Part shown: piece after piece, positions 21,158 to 31,075 of the stretch
Layout: every line of letters starts with the position of its first letter
How positions within the stretch are numbered: the first letter of the stretch is position 1
Origin: Globisporangium splendens
Taxonomy: Eukaryota; Oomycota; Peronosporomycetes; Pythiales; Pythiaceae
Assembly: GCA_006386115.1 (NCBI GenBank)
Contig: VFIW01000052.1
Coordinates: forward strand, 124,001-188,000
Reading direction: 5' to 3'
Length of the DNA stretch: 64,000 bases
The notes under the pieces: generated by a model
What the model saw: only the letters and a program-made list of their open reading frames with translations
Told to the model about the DNA's origin: nothing
The model's database searches: none
Translations under genes and position numbers: made by a program

Positions 21158-23554
21158 CTAGCACTTGGTCTCCAGCAAACACTTGTGCTCCCATCGCTTC
21201 TTGTAGTACGCACTCACTCTGCGTCCTGCATCTCGGAGTTCGAGCCACTGCGCTTGCTCCTGAGCACTCAGCGTTGGGAACAAATCGTGTTTCAGATCGT
21301 GATCTTTGTCGGTATCATGGAGAGCTACCGAGTTGGCAATCGCGTCGTATTGAAGACGCTGATGGCCGCGGATAACTGACATCTTGCGCACGGGGTTATT
21401 GCTCCAGATCACGTGCTCGCGAGCGACTTCTGGTACAGGTTTGCGTTTCAACGAACGGCCGATGCCGTCCTGGGCGAAACCGCCTTCCGGGAGTCCAACA
21501 ATGTCCATGATCGTGTTCAAGAGGTCGTACTGTTCGGCGACATCGTCGACGAGCAGACCTGCAGACTCATCGAGTCGACCTTCGGCGATCAACATCGCTG
21601 CCACACGCGTCGATGAGATTTCGCGGTACTCGGGTGCGATTTTGCCATACTCTGGACCCTGTCCATGATCCCCGACAACGACTACTATCGTGTCCTTCAA
21701 GACGCCTTCCTTATCCATTCGGTCGAGAAATTTGCCGAGCGCCATATCCTGAAAGTATCGCATCTCCAGGTAATTTTTCACGTACTCGCTCGCCTTTTCG
21801 TTTTCGTACAATGCGCTGAAATCCGGCTTCGGGTACTCATCGTACCACACAGGGCGGTCTTCGTACGGTGTGTGACTTGAGATCGTGTAGTGGTTAATAA
21901 AGAACGGTCTTTTGGACTCGTTGCGCTGCCTGCGCGTCGTTTGTGCCTTCGTCTTGTTCACCAGGATGTTGCCGAGTACGTCGAATGCAATGTCATCATG
22001 TACACCCCAGTAGGACATTGCGCGCGCCTTGCCACCGTCCTCTTGGAGTTCCCAGTCCTTGTGCTTCACTCCGAAATCCGCTTCGGCCAATCGCTTAAAG
22101 TCGTTCTGATCCAGGACGTCGTCAAATCCATGACTTGGCAGAAATGAGCTCCACTGGTCGTAATCAATGCGGCAACCGGTCGTAAACGTGGGTTCGTAGC
22201 CTTTCGCTTTGAAGTACTGCGGCATACCTGCGAGTTTCACACGTTTGTGGCCCGTCGTCGTGCCCGTCTCAGTGATGCTCGCGTACGGCAGCTGCCCAAA
22301 CAAGATACTCTCCAGAGAGCGGCTCGTTTGCCACCCGGACCAGAAGTTCCTGAACGCAACGCCGCGCTTCGCCCACCGGTCAAAGTTCGGGGTCACTGTG
22401 ATGTTTTGCTCCGCCAAGAGGTACGTGTTGTTGCCAACGAGGTATTGCGAATCGTGATACCGGAATGACTCCACGACGACCACTACAACGTTTGGAGGGT
22501 TTGCCGGGTCCACGGATACATTGAACGCCAGATCACCTTTGAAGCCCGTCGTTCGTCGATACAGCACGTCGTCCTTGGCGAGCGTGTACACCTCCGTCTC
22601 GGTGTCGAGGTAGCGGGCAGCAGAGTCCAAGGTGCCATCGGCGATCTCCGGCACGAATTCTTCGCCCGTGATCATGCGAAAGATATCGCTGAGCGTCGTA
22701 TTCAACGCCACCATAGCGACAGCAGGCGGTACGTGGTGCTGCACAACCTCAAGCAAACCCATCGGTAGAATCACCATGAACACGAGCATCATCAAGGCGG
22801 CAACAACCAGCATACTCTTGCGTCTTGAAACGACTCCAGGATGCATCGGTTGAGATACCTGGACTGGTGAAGCAGTGGACGGCGCATCGGCGCGTTCGCC
22901 TAGCTCTAGTTTCTCGTATTTGTGATTTGCGGATTGCACATCTGTCTTGACTTCGCTTGGGAAAATTAGCCGAGTGGCGTCCCATTGCGAGAGATCGATC
23001 CAAATCGCCGAAAACGTGCTGAATGCGATCGACACGAGCACGGTGACCAATGTGGCCTCGTACGTTTCGTTGCGCTCATGGGATGAGACTTCGAGACCAC
23101 TGGCTGCATCCCTTTCGTTCCAGTACATCTTGACGAACTTGAGCGTGAAGCGCATCTGACGAATGCGCTCCAAGAGGGCATTCGCGACAAACGGGGCTAC
23201 AAACATCACGAACACGCCCAGGTACACGACAAACCTCGCCACTCGCTCACGGAGCTTCTTGGCTTGGAAATATGCCACGCGCTGCACCTTCCAATCGAAG
23301 ATCCACAGCAATGCGATCATATACGTCAAGCAGAAGAAGTCTTCACACGTGCCCAACGCGATCCCGGCGAGTTTCGTGGCGGTCTTGTTGTCGTCGTCCA
23401 AGCCATACATGCGCACGATTGCGTCTAACGCCAGCATGCGGTCGCAGAAGAAAAACACGAGACCAAACACGTACACGAAGCCCCAATGCAGCCACGGCTT
23501 GCGCTCCAGAGCCGCGACCACGGGGTCCGACCACATGCATGCTTTTGGCAGCAT
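21158..23554 (-). CDS. LTA synthase / sulfatase-superfamily membrane phosphoglycerol transferase-like protein, 798 aa
   Basis: Alkaline-phosphatase-superfamily enzyme with an N-terminal five-helix membrane block (about residues 19-37, 70-90, 105-128, 168-190, 248-272) and a catalytic domain from about 350, the layout of bacterial LtaS/MdoB phosphoglycerol transferases. Visible catalytic features: VVVVVESFRYHDSQ (metal Glu), the nucleophile region WQTSRSLESILFG (Thr), FFINHYTISSHTPY, and the metal motif VVVGDHGQGPEYG. The C-terminal tail of about 130 residues (RGHQRLQYDAIANS...) is also present in the broken copy at 24.8-26.0 kb, so it belongs to the family. The substrate is not known in eukaryotes; a sulfatase activity is less likely since no CxPxR motif is seen. 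Intronless; start at the most upstream ATG that keeps the first helix. Confidence 0.85.
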   Translation of the reverse strand: MLPKACMWSDPVVAALERKPWLHWGFVYVFGLVFFFCDRMLALDAIVRMYGLDDDNKTATKLAGIALGTCEDFFCLTYMIALLWIFDWKVQRVAYFQAKKLRERVARFVVYLGVFVMFVAPFVANALLERIRQMRFTLKFVKMYWNERDAASGLEVSSHERNETYEATLVTVLVSIAFSTFSAIWIDLSQWDATRLIFPSEVKTDVQSANHKYEKLELGERADAPSTASPVQVSQPMHPGVVSRRKSMLVVAALMMLVFMVILPMGLLEVVQHHVPPAVAMVALNTTLSDIFRMITGEEFVPEIADGTLDSAARYLDTETEVYTLAKDDVLYRRTTGFKGDLAFNVSVDPANPPNVVVVVVESFRYHDSQYLVGNNTYLLAEQNITVTPNFDRWAKRGVAFRNFWSGWQTSRSLESILFGQLPYASITETGTTTGHKRVKLAGMPQYFKAKGYEPTFTTGCRIDYDQWSSFLPSHGFDDVLDQNDFKRLAEADFGVKHKDWELQEDGGKARAMSYWGVHDDIAFDVLGNILVNKTKAQTTRRQRNESKRPFFINHYTISSHTPYEDRPVWYDEYPKPDFSALYENEKASEYVKNYLEMRYFQDMALGKFLDRMDKEGVLKDTIVVVVGDHGQGPEYGKIAPEYREISSTRVAAMLIAEGRLDESAGLLVDDVAEQYDLLNTIMDIVGLPEGGFAQDGIGRSLKRKPVPEVAREHVIWSNNPVRKMSVIRGHQRLQYDAIANSVALHDTDKDHDLKHDLFPTLSAQEQAQWLELRDAGRRVSAYYKKRWEHKCLLETKC

Positions 23555-24789
23555 ACTGTCTGGATGCTGGATCTAGGTGTCGAGGCTGGAATCCCGCAAA
23601 ATATGAAGTGCGTCGTCAGGCGTGCGAGTGCGGCTGCAAGGGGACCACAGGGCGAATGAATACGCTGGACGTAAATTTCACACCAGATTGTGAAGTCGCC
23701 ATAATCCGGGCTGTGAGAAGGGTGCAAGGCGCAATCAGCCCACAATTATCGGATTCGTACTAAACAGACTCGCTCAAACCAGATGGCAAGTGGGTGTGTG
23801 ATAAGCGTGTCTGGTAGACGACGCTCACAGTCTCTGTCCAAGTTGAGCCCACAACATGTCCCGTTTATGCAATAATAAACACCCCTGTCTCATACCCTAT
23901 CCCAATGGCGTTCTGAAAATGATGAGTCTAAAAACTGTATGCGTTTTTGTGTGGAAATGGACTCGATCCAGCGCTCTCTTGCAAGTAGGCACACATAATG
24001 TCACGGTTGTGAACCCGGTGCCGCATTGACCGTAGACTAAACCCTGTTGCCAGGCAGTTTGGATGCCCTGAAACGACAGCTACGCCCCATGTCTAGTGCT
24101 CGTTTCATTCACCAACACCCTGCTGCAGTATCATTCGTGTGTTGGTGTGTGTGTGTGTACAAAGGTGTGCGGTATGCCACTCTTACGCCTGCGGTTTTGA
24201 GCATCCCCATGTGCGGCTTTGAACAACAAATTTCAAGCCAGGCGAATTGTTGTTTGCATTACGGGTGTATGAAGCAAACCCCGGTTACTCTGGTGGCAAA
24301 GATTTCTCACCTGCCAATTGTGCTCCTGACATCCTGCCCAAACCAGCAGCGTTGTTAGAAAAAGCAAGGCAACAAGCTCCGATATTTAATGCTGGCCAGC
24401 ACGCGCACATGACGTCTTAGCGTTCAGCGAGAAATGCTCGTGAATGATCTCTGTACATAGACATTTTATACGAAGGCAAAATTGTGTGCATCGTGCGCTC
24501 TCTGAAAGGAACGGATTTATTGTATTTCCAATTGGAAAAGTCTCTACCATGCTTGGTGAGCACATCACTAATGTCACATCACCACCGCGTGTGCTGAAAA
24601 TATTGCCTAGGGAAATATAAAAACGATCCACTACATTGAACAAAACCCGATATCACGGAAATCGGGTTATTTTAAATTAGCCCGAATTAGGTGATGATAT
24701 CAACCGATTCAGGTTAATCGGGTATTTGTGAGAATAACCCAAAGATGTCATAAACATAGTTTTTCTTTCCAGCAAACTCTTCTTTCCAG
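23555..24789. other. Intergenic, 1.2 kb
   Basis: No gene recognised. Holds a (GT)n run near 24145-24160 and a hairpin at 24644-24668 just before the sulfatase pseudogene. Confidence 0.4.
24644..24668. repeat. Short inverted repeat (hairpin), 8-bp arms
   Basis: AACCCGAT at 24644-24651 pairs with ATCGGGTT at 24661-24668 across a 9-nt loop. Further related ATCGGGT and ATAACCC words follow to 24740. Confidence 0.6.
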
Positions 24790-26021
24790 TGTCAGGCCAA
24801 ACTTTGATCGCTTGGCAAAACGAGGCATCGCCTTTCGCAACAGGTGGTCCAGTTCTCGGACGAGTCACTCATTGGAAAGCATCTTGTTCGGCCAAGTCCC
24901 ATTGCACAGCACAACCCATTCGGGCACGAGTGGAGGTCACATGAGTGTAAAGCTCTCCGGGATGCCTCAGTTCTTCACGGCCAAGGGATGCGAGTCTATA
25001 TTCGCAGATGGATGCCGTGCCGATTACGACGAGTGGGATGAATTTCTGCCAAACCACAGATATGGGGTGGTGCTCGACGCCAATGATTTTCGGAACCTCG
25101 CCGAGAAAGACCTTGGGAATGGTCTCCAAGATTTGGCGCTCCCCGTGCACGGTGGCAGGGGACGCGCGACATCGTATTGGGGAATCCATGACGACGTGGC
25201 TCTAAAGGTGCTCGGCAACATCACGACGAACAGGACTGACGAGCAGCGCGAGAGAATTGAAAAGAATGAGCCCAAGAAAGCGTTTTCCACCAACCACTAT
25301 ACGATTTCGAGTCGCACACCCTTCGTCGATCGACCTCTGTGGTGTGACGACGACTACCCCCAAACCAGACTCCAAGCCTCTATGTGAGCACGAAAGGTAC
25401 AACGATACGGTGAAGAGATACCTGGACATGCGCCACTTTACGGACCTGGCGCTGAGCAAGTTTCTCGATCGTATGGAGCAACAGGGGGTTCTAAACGACA
25501 CGATTTTCGTTATTGTGGGCGACCATGGACAAGGACCGGAAGACGGCCAGGATGTGACCGAGTCACATGAGGTATCTGCGACTCGAGTCGCGGCAGCGAT
25601 AATAACTGACGGACGACTGGAAACACATGCTGCCACGATGCATGATGTCGCTGCGGAGCATTACGATCTGCTTAATACTCTAGTGGATATCGTTGGCTTG
25701 CCGCCCGACGGCTTTGTTCGAGATGGTGTGGGGCGGTCGCTGAAGCGTACGATTCCGTTTGGCAAACGTGCGGTGTAGAGAAACAACCCGACGCGGGAAT
25801 GTCGGTCGTGCGTGGTCACGAGCGGCTCCAGTACGACGCGATCTCGAATTCAATCGCACTGCACGACAATGAGAGCGACAACGAATTGGCTCATGATTTA
25901 TATCCAAACGTGGGGAAGACGAGCAACCCAGTGGCTCAAGCTCCGAGATGTCGGGCGGCAACTGAGCGCCTATTACAAGAAGAGCTGGGACAACCAGTGC
26001 CTCCTTCAGACGACCTACTAA
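24790..26021 (+). pseudogene. Broken copy of the LTA-synthase/sulfatase-like gene
   Basis: Corresponds to the catalytic and C-terminal part of the gene at 21.2-23.6 kb, on the opposite strand. The membrane block and the first catalytic Glu segment are missing. Frame 1 covers NFDRLAKRGIAFRNRW through the HYTISSRTPF segment (24794-25387). A frameshift near 25360 moves to the frame with PKPDSKPLCEHERY and GDHGQGPEDG, ending at TAG 25776-25778, where the intact copy has Trp. The C-terminal tail continues in two further frames (VVRGHERLQYDA, then LRDVGRQLSAYYKKSWD to 26021). At least three lesions plus the missing N-terminus: not functional. An inverted duplication of the intact gene is the likely origin. 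Confidence 0.88.
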
Positions 26022-26086
26022 AAAGACGTGGTAGTGCGAGAGAAAAAAACGCCGTGGGGATGCTACTTGAAGAAACGCACTCATAG

Positions 26087-26525
26087 ATGTGTGCTAGTAT
26101 TTGCTGGACGGATGGGTGGTCGCCATGTTTAAAGAGGTCGGGTCGCTCGAGCAGCAAGAAGCTCAGTTACTTCGCTATCTATTCTTGGGTGTACGGGTGG
26201 AACCGCGCAAATTGTGGCAACCAACACCCGACAATTCAACTCAAGCTGGCAAGTATTCGGTGGTACCACCGCCGATACTGTGGCTTTGATTTAGCCATGT
26301 CTCCCGACTTCAAGGTTCTATTGAGCGGCATCAAGCGATTGTCTGATCCCACAATGAAGGAACAGCCAATTACTCCCGCCCGCCTTCCTTCGCTTACTTC
26401 ACAGGAACCTCGATCTGAAGCAGCCTCGCAAGCGACTCATATGGGGCTGCATCTTAGTTGCCTGCTTCTTTCTATTGCGTCGCTCAGAGTACTTGCGGAT
26501 CGGCAGTGGGGAATTTGATGATCTT
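26087..26525 (+). mobile_element. Tyrosine recombinase (Crypton/integrase-like) remnant
   Basis: Fragment resembling the core-binding and early catalytic part of oomycete tyrosine-recombinase elements. Segments: FAIYSWVYGWN, TIQLKLASIRWYHRRYCG, the DFKVLLSGIKRLSDP linker and ITPARL (one frame, to about 26400). Then, after a frameshift, LKQPRKRLIWGCILVACFF and LLRRSEYLRIG (about 26403-26510). The LIWG...FFLLRRSEYL block is the recognisable part. The catalytic Arg-His-Arg-Tyr end is absent. Identification is from memory of family-like patterns. Confidence 0.55.
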
Positions 26526-27064
26526 TCAAAGTTGATCGGCCAGCCTCAACATTAAACATTTGAGTATACGCTTGTAGATCATCGAGCGTTCATCGAGCGT
26601 GCCATTTTGCCCATTCCGTTTCAGCGGTCGCTGATATGGAATAATGCGCCTGTCACGACTGGCTACTGTAGCTGCTGTAGCTAGACCGTGTCTACGATGA
26701 CTTCTGATGTACTACCTGCTACAGTGCTGGGTGTTCGCATGACCTCTGATGTACTACTGTCCACGCCTTGCATCTGATGTACTACCCGCTGCTGTGTCGT
26801 GATTCGTCTTCTTTTTTACAAAGTATATGGCACACTGCTCCGGAGCCATGCTTTCTATTTTGCCAACAAACTCAAACACCACTCCTTCCCTGCTGCAAGT
26901 TGCAAGTTCTCCCCTCCTCTCACCCAGCACTCGTAGGGAGGTAACACGTTCTGCTAAGGGGAATCGCACACATGAAGGCGGAGAAACGCTCTGCCCTGTG
27001 TGCGCACTTTCGAATCTGCTCTCCATCAAACAAGTGCCCGCAACCCAAGTCAAGCTACTCCACG
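26526..27064. other. Intergenic with a 13-nt direct repeat
   Basis: Contains three copies of TCTGATGTACTAC and otherwise the promoter of the first small secreted protein gene. Confidence 0.5.
26703..26785. repeat. Three direct copies of a 13-nt word
   Basis: TCTGATGTACTAC occurs at 26703-26715, 26745-26757 and 26773-26785, spaced 42 and 28 nt start to start, with partly similar CTGCT-type sequence after two copies. Confidence 0.75.
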
Positions 27065-27532
27065 ATGAATCCGGCTCCGCTCGCGATCGTGTTGGGGCTC
27101 CTAGCCACCGCTTCGCTTACTACTGCTTCGAACACCACGTCGACGACTGACTCCATTCCTGACGACACGATTGAAGCAGGCCGGTTCAGAGGCATAACGG
27201 TCAAGTGCTCCGCCATGTCGGACACGAACTGGGACAGCATCAAGTATGCGTGCTCATGGAACCAGTTCAATTATGACAATTACTACAACCTGTTCTTCAA
27301 GGGGTACGATGGACGCATGTATCAAGAGTGTCATTGCAGAGGAAACATGGTGGGAACGTATGGAGAATGGGCCCCACGATGGACGAGGTCGAAGGACGGA
27401 GCGGTTGAATGCTTCACCCGAGATGGCAGGCAGGCGTGGGATGCCAAGAATGAATTCAACTCGGCTCCCAACTGCCCACCGATTCCAGTGAGATGGATTG
27501 GCGACGATCCAACTCGTCCCAGAAATCCATAA
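27065..27532 (+). CDS. Small secreted cysteine-containing protein, copy A (155 aa)
   Basis: Signal peptide at residues 1-21 (MNPAPLAIVLGLLATASLTT), then a short Thr/Ser/Asp spacer and a compact domain of about 110 residues. The domain shows KYACSW, YYNLFFKGYDGRMYQECHC, MVGTYGEWAPRWTR, VECFTRDGR and a C-terminal SAPNCP. About six Cys residues are positioned for disulfides. Related genes lie at 28045-28515 (minus) and 30479-31075 (minus), with a fragment at about 30020-30240. I do not recognise a named family; secretion, small size and local copy number are typical of oomycete apoplastic effector-like proteins, which is inference. The ATG at 27065 is chosen because it begins the signal peptide; the longer frame from 26972 has no signal. 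Confidence 0.75.
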   Translation: MNPAPLAIVLGLLATASLTTASNTTSTTDSIPDDTIEAGRFRGITVKCSAMSDTNWDSIKYACSWNQFNYDNYYNLFFKGYDGRMYQECHCRGNMVGTYGEWAPRWTRSKDGAVECFTRDGRQAWDAKNEFNSAPNCPPIPVRWIGDDPTRPRNP

Positions 27533-28044
27533 GATCAAGCTTTCAACCACCTACGACGTAGGAGCGGACGTGAGTTTTGCAGTGCACAGTTTAGCTCAAG
27601 TGGTCAGTGCATTCATGTAGTTGTCTCTGGGATAATACAACGACGTGCAGCAACATTATTGTGGTCGTTTTTGTTTTCTGATCTCTAAGACTGGCAAACT
27701 GTGCTTTGTCAGGGTAATTCATAGCTTCTCAACTGTAGATCTTAGTCCACAACCTCTTTCTAACGATGAATAAAGCTGGGTCTTCACGCATGTTATTGGC
27801 TGATAGCAGGAGGTACTTCGTGCTCTCTTCTCGTCCAAGATTGATCTTGAAGGTGGCAATGTTTTAACATGCACGGATACGAAGGATATGAATGCATTCT
27901 TGCCTACACACTGAGCCTCCAGGGTGCACTGGCACTCCAAAAGAAATACGTATTGAGATAAATAGGTTTAGTGGTGTTTTGTATTTCGTCTTGCATTAGC
28001 AAAAGAGGGAGCTACGGGTTGTGCTGTGGCTTAAAGCTTTCGCC
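27533..28044. other. Intergenic between convergent secreted-protein genes
   Basis: 3' regions of copies A and B. No gene seen. Confidence 0.4.
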
Positions 28045-28515
28045 CTACCAGTGGATCGGTCCACTTGGTGGGTGGTAGATAATCGTCGGAGACGGGCAAT
28101 TTGGCGCGGAATCGAGCTCCGCCTTGGCCTGGGCTGGTGTTTTGCCGTCCCTCGAAAAGCAGTACGCATCTCCAGCTGCACCTCGCGTCCAGGCTGGCCC
28201 CCAAGACCCGTAGGTACCGACAAGGTCTTTCCAGCAGTGGCAGTCGTAGTAAACGCTGCCGTCGTATCGCTTCAAGAACAAGTTGTAGTACGTGCCATGG
28301 TCATAATGCCACCACGAGCAGGCATACTTGACGCCATTCCAATCGTAGTTTTTCAACGGGTCGCAGCTTCGGCCTTTCAGCTCGTACGACCCCTCCGCAT
28401 TCACGGAATCAGCCGGCATGGAATTAGCAGGCACGGAATCGGTAGACGTCAAGTTCGCAGCCGAGGCAAGGAAGGGAAGAAGCCCGCATACAGCGACCTG
28501 GAAAGCAGAGACCAT
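28045..28515 (-). CDS. Small secreted cysteine-containing protein, copy B (156 aa)
   Basis: Paralogue of copy A on the opposite strand, convergent with it. Signal peptide MVSAFQVAVCGLLPFLASA, then a repeat-rich spacer (TDSVPANSMPADSVNAEGS), then the shared domain: KYACSWWHYDHGTYYNLFLK, RYDGSVYYDCHC, LVGTYGSWGPAWTR, YCFSRDGK and SAPNCP. The ATG at 28513-28515 starts the signal peptide; the open frame extends upstream to 28593 without adding features. The spacer contains a short imperfect tandem (SVPANSMPADSV). Function unknown. Confidence 0.75.
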   Translation of the reverse strand: MVSAFQVAVCGLLPFLASAANLTSTDSVPANSMPADSVNAEGSYELKGRSCDPLKNYDWNGVKYACSWWHYDHGTYYNLFLKRYDGSVYYDCHCWKDLVGTYGSWGPAWTRGAAGDAYCFSRDGKTPAQAKAELDSAPNCPSPTIIYHPPSGPIHW

Positions 28516-30019
28516 CTTGGAGGTGGCGAGGACTTGAAAATTGACTTGTCGTTGGTTTCGGTTGAGACTTATCTTTGGGACGGAGAAAAGCAAAGTGAGG
28601 CTGTCATCGCATACCCGTTCACGCGTCTGCAGGAACCTTCAGCTCGTGATCACAAGGAGGTGCGTGCGTGCGATCTGCCGAGGCTGGGAAAGGTTGCAAG
28701 GTCCAAGAGAGGGAGTCCAAGATGGTGAATCACAACATCACAATAAAATGTGTTGATGCCCAAAGCGTCGCCAAGCCATATGCAGCGGACGTGCTGTCAA
28801 GTCTTTACTTCAACACTCAACATTTCATTTTGTAGGATATCGAGTTTTAGATGTTGCATTTGCGAGAGACAGTGCTTGGTGGTGAGTGCGCATGTCGAGT
28901 CGCTTTGCCGCCAAGGATGTTGGGCGAGACACTGAACGAGATCCATCCGTCACTTCATCCACTCTTGAGAAATTAAAAGAAACAGGATGCGTTCTGGGTT
29001 TGGGATCAGATCTTGAGGACCTCGGCGAGGTCCAAAAGATTGATGTGCTGTCGACGAAACGGTGTCGCCACTGCGGACAAGCGACAGTCCAGGTCTGCAA
29101 AAATTAACACTGTGACAGTAAGGTGGACAAAGGCGTGATGAGGTGGACATTATCCAGATCAGATGCGCACCACTGTACGTCATTGACTGGTCCGTGGGAC
29201 GTCCTCACAAGTTGAAGGAACAAGAGGCACCAAGGCAAATGGACGACAATCGCGACGACATTACAGTGCGAACTCCAAAAACAAGGCGTTCCCTGCTCGT
29301 GTGCGCTGAGGCGAGCAGTCGAGATCAGATACCCGCCTCAAGATGGCTCAGGGATGGTTCAGTGGTGATGCTTTGTGGGTCTGGTCAGGTTCTCAAGTAC
29401 TGTTTGGACAATTTGGGAGCAAAAAGTGAGGCGAGGTCTAAGCAGACAGGAGTGGGCAAACCCCATAGCAACACCTCCGCTCTGCCGAGGTCAACATGGG
29501 GACTCTACTCCCCAATGCGAGAGTTGAGGTGGAATGTGTGAGGTGCGCAAGTACCTTTGTTGCCTTGGCCCTCCAGCCGAGATGGGAACAGCTGGACTCT
29601 CAGCTTCCTTCACTTTGCTCTATTAAGTAATCGGTATGTTCTTCCTAGCGGCCAAAGTTTACCTTCCAATCGTGCTCTGATACAGTGATATGTCACTGTA
29701 GCCCTAAGAGCAGGCATCAGTGTGCCCTGTTTACACTTCAATTTCAGCTCGGGTATGATTTCTCCCCACCACACACACACACAGCTACATTGCGGTCAAC
29801 GAGCCTAGTGTATTCAGATCAGGTGGCCAGGACCTCTAAGCTTGGAGGTACCAGTCTTCGACAACTCAACAGGCAGCGCTTGCAGCAGCAACATCCTCTT
29901 ATACCTGGAGGGAAAAGTTCGTTGCTCGCTTGCGACAATGCTGGTCCTTGATCGAGAACGCTGATTGCCAGTTTCAAATTCGCTTCGCGCCAACAACCAA
30001 GTCGTAAACTCGAGACTTC
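28516..30019. other. Intergenic, 1.5 kb
   Basis: No gene recognised. Open frames at 28886-29107 and 29143-29541 have no conserved features. An (AC)n run lies at about 29766-29781. Confidence 0.35.
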
Positions 30020-30243
30020 GACGGGAGTTTCAAGAGAGAGTGCCGCTGGAGAGAGGATCTGGTTGGATCGTACGGTGCTTGGAGCTCGAGATGGATTGAG
30101 AGCACTGAAAACTCTGTCACCTGCTTCACACGAGACGGCAAACGGGCGACGGCAGCCGCGAGCGAGTTCAATTCGGTCGCCGATTGTCCCTCCCTCCGAC
30201 TGACTGGTTTGGCGATGGCGGAACTATCAATCCACTCCCGTAA
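30020..30243 (+). pseudogene. Fragment of the small secreted cysteine protein family
   Basis: Translating from about 30028 gives the C-terminal half of the family domain: ECRWREDLVGSYGAWSSRW, then VTCFTRDGKRAT and a FNSVADCPS end, aligned with LVGTYG, CFTRDGR and SAPNCP in copies A and B. No signal peptide or N-terminal half with KYACSW lies upstream, and the end loses frame after ADCPS. Probably a truncated duplicate. Confidence 0.7.
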
Positions 30244-30478
30244 GCGATCAGAAGTGCAGTGAGGTGCAATTTCATGTTGTATTGAGTGTTCTTAGTCGCC
30301 AACCCATGAACAGCGACATAAAGATATCACGGCAAGTTATTTAGTGTGAGCATGTTGGATACTATTATCGTGATACTTCGTAGCGAGTGTTTACGTTGAG
30401 TCTACGTTGTTTCAAGTCTGCTTCGTGGTTTATAGGAAGCTGGAATGTGCGATGGCGCTGGCTACTACGTCCGCGAGA

Positions 30479-31075
30479 TCAGTCGAAGATCTCGAGCAAA
30501 TTGGTACCCGTGAGGGCGTTGCACGAGTTCGCTCTCGTGCCACAACTGGCGCGCTGGCACTTGTCGCCGGGGTTCTTGGCGCACGTGACTTCACGAAAGA
30601 GCGGCACAACGTCACCTGCTGCTTTGCCACTTTTCGAGTAGCACTTGGTCTTTGAAGTGCCCCCTTCTAGGAGCGTCCATCTGTCTGTTTTCATGTCGAC
30701 GCTGTAGCTGTCTAGAATGCTCTCTTCGCACTTGCACTCGAAGACGAACGTGCCGTCGGCGCGACGGAAGAACAGGTCGTAACCCTGCCAGCCGCAATCC
30801 CGCTCGCACGCGTGCTCGAACTCGTCCCATTTCTTGTACGCCATGTACGAGCACTCGTGGCTGCCGTTCGTCAAGAAGCCTCGCAAATGCGCGTTGCTCT
30901 TGGTCGCTCTTCCGCGTTTCTCCTGCACATGATCTTCGCTGCTATCGTTGTTGTGCTGAAGTGACGAATTCTGTTCTTCTGTTTGGCGTGAAGCATCTCG
31001 CACTACGTGTGATTCGACGGCGAAACGAGGGACGAGCGCCAGGGTGACGAAAGCTATGAAGATCGTCTGCCGCAT
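30479..31075 (-). CDS. Secreted cysteine-containing protein, diverged copy C (198 aa)
   Basis: Signal peptide MRQTIFIAFVTLALVPRFAV, then a charged spacer of about 50 residues (DSSEDHVQEKRGRATKSNAHLRG) and a domain related to copies A/B: YKKWDEFEHACERDCGWQGY, DLFFRRADGTFVFECKC, CYSKSGKAAGD, and additional C-terminal cysteines (CAKNPGDKCQRASC) not in A/B. It is longer and more diverged than the other copies. The spacer has an acidic-then-basic pattern and an HLRG word that superficially resembles effector leader motifs, but no exact RxLR-EER is present. The ATG at 31073-31075 starts the signal peptide. Confidence 0.7.
   Translation of the reverse strand: MRQTIFIAFVTLALVPRFAVESHVVRDASRQTEEQNSSLQHNNDSSEDHVQEKRGRATKSNAHLRGFLTNGSHECSYMAYKKWDEFEHACERDCGWQGYDLFFRRADGTFVFECKCEESILDSYSVDMKTDRWTLLEGGTSKTKCYSKSGKAAGDVVPLFREVTCAKNPGDKCQRASCGTRANSCNALTGTNLLEIFD

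Noticed and set aside
26087..26518. Intact 143-codon secreted or membrane protein gene
   Set aside because: The frame is the remnant of a recombinase that continues in another frame; its C-terminal part in this frame is not conserved.
27590..27660. tRNA-like stretch (TTAGCTCAAGTGGTCAGTGC resembles a D-arm)
   Set aside because: No matching acceptor stem, anticodon arm or GGTTCGAAT-type T-arm follows; the similarity is limited to about 20 nt.
29143..29541. Hypothetical gene of 132 codons
   Set aside because: No signal peptide, domain, splice support or paralogue; left as unassigned intergenic DNA.
30479..31075. Calling copy C an RxLR effector
   Set aside because: HLRG and an acidic patch are present but neither an RxLR nor an EER motif is exact.
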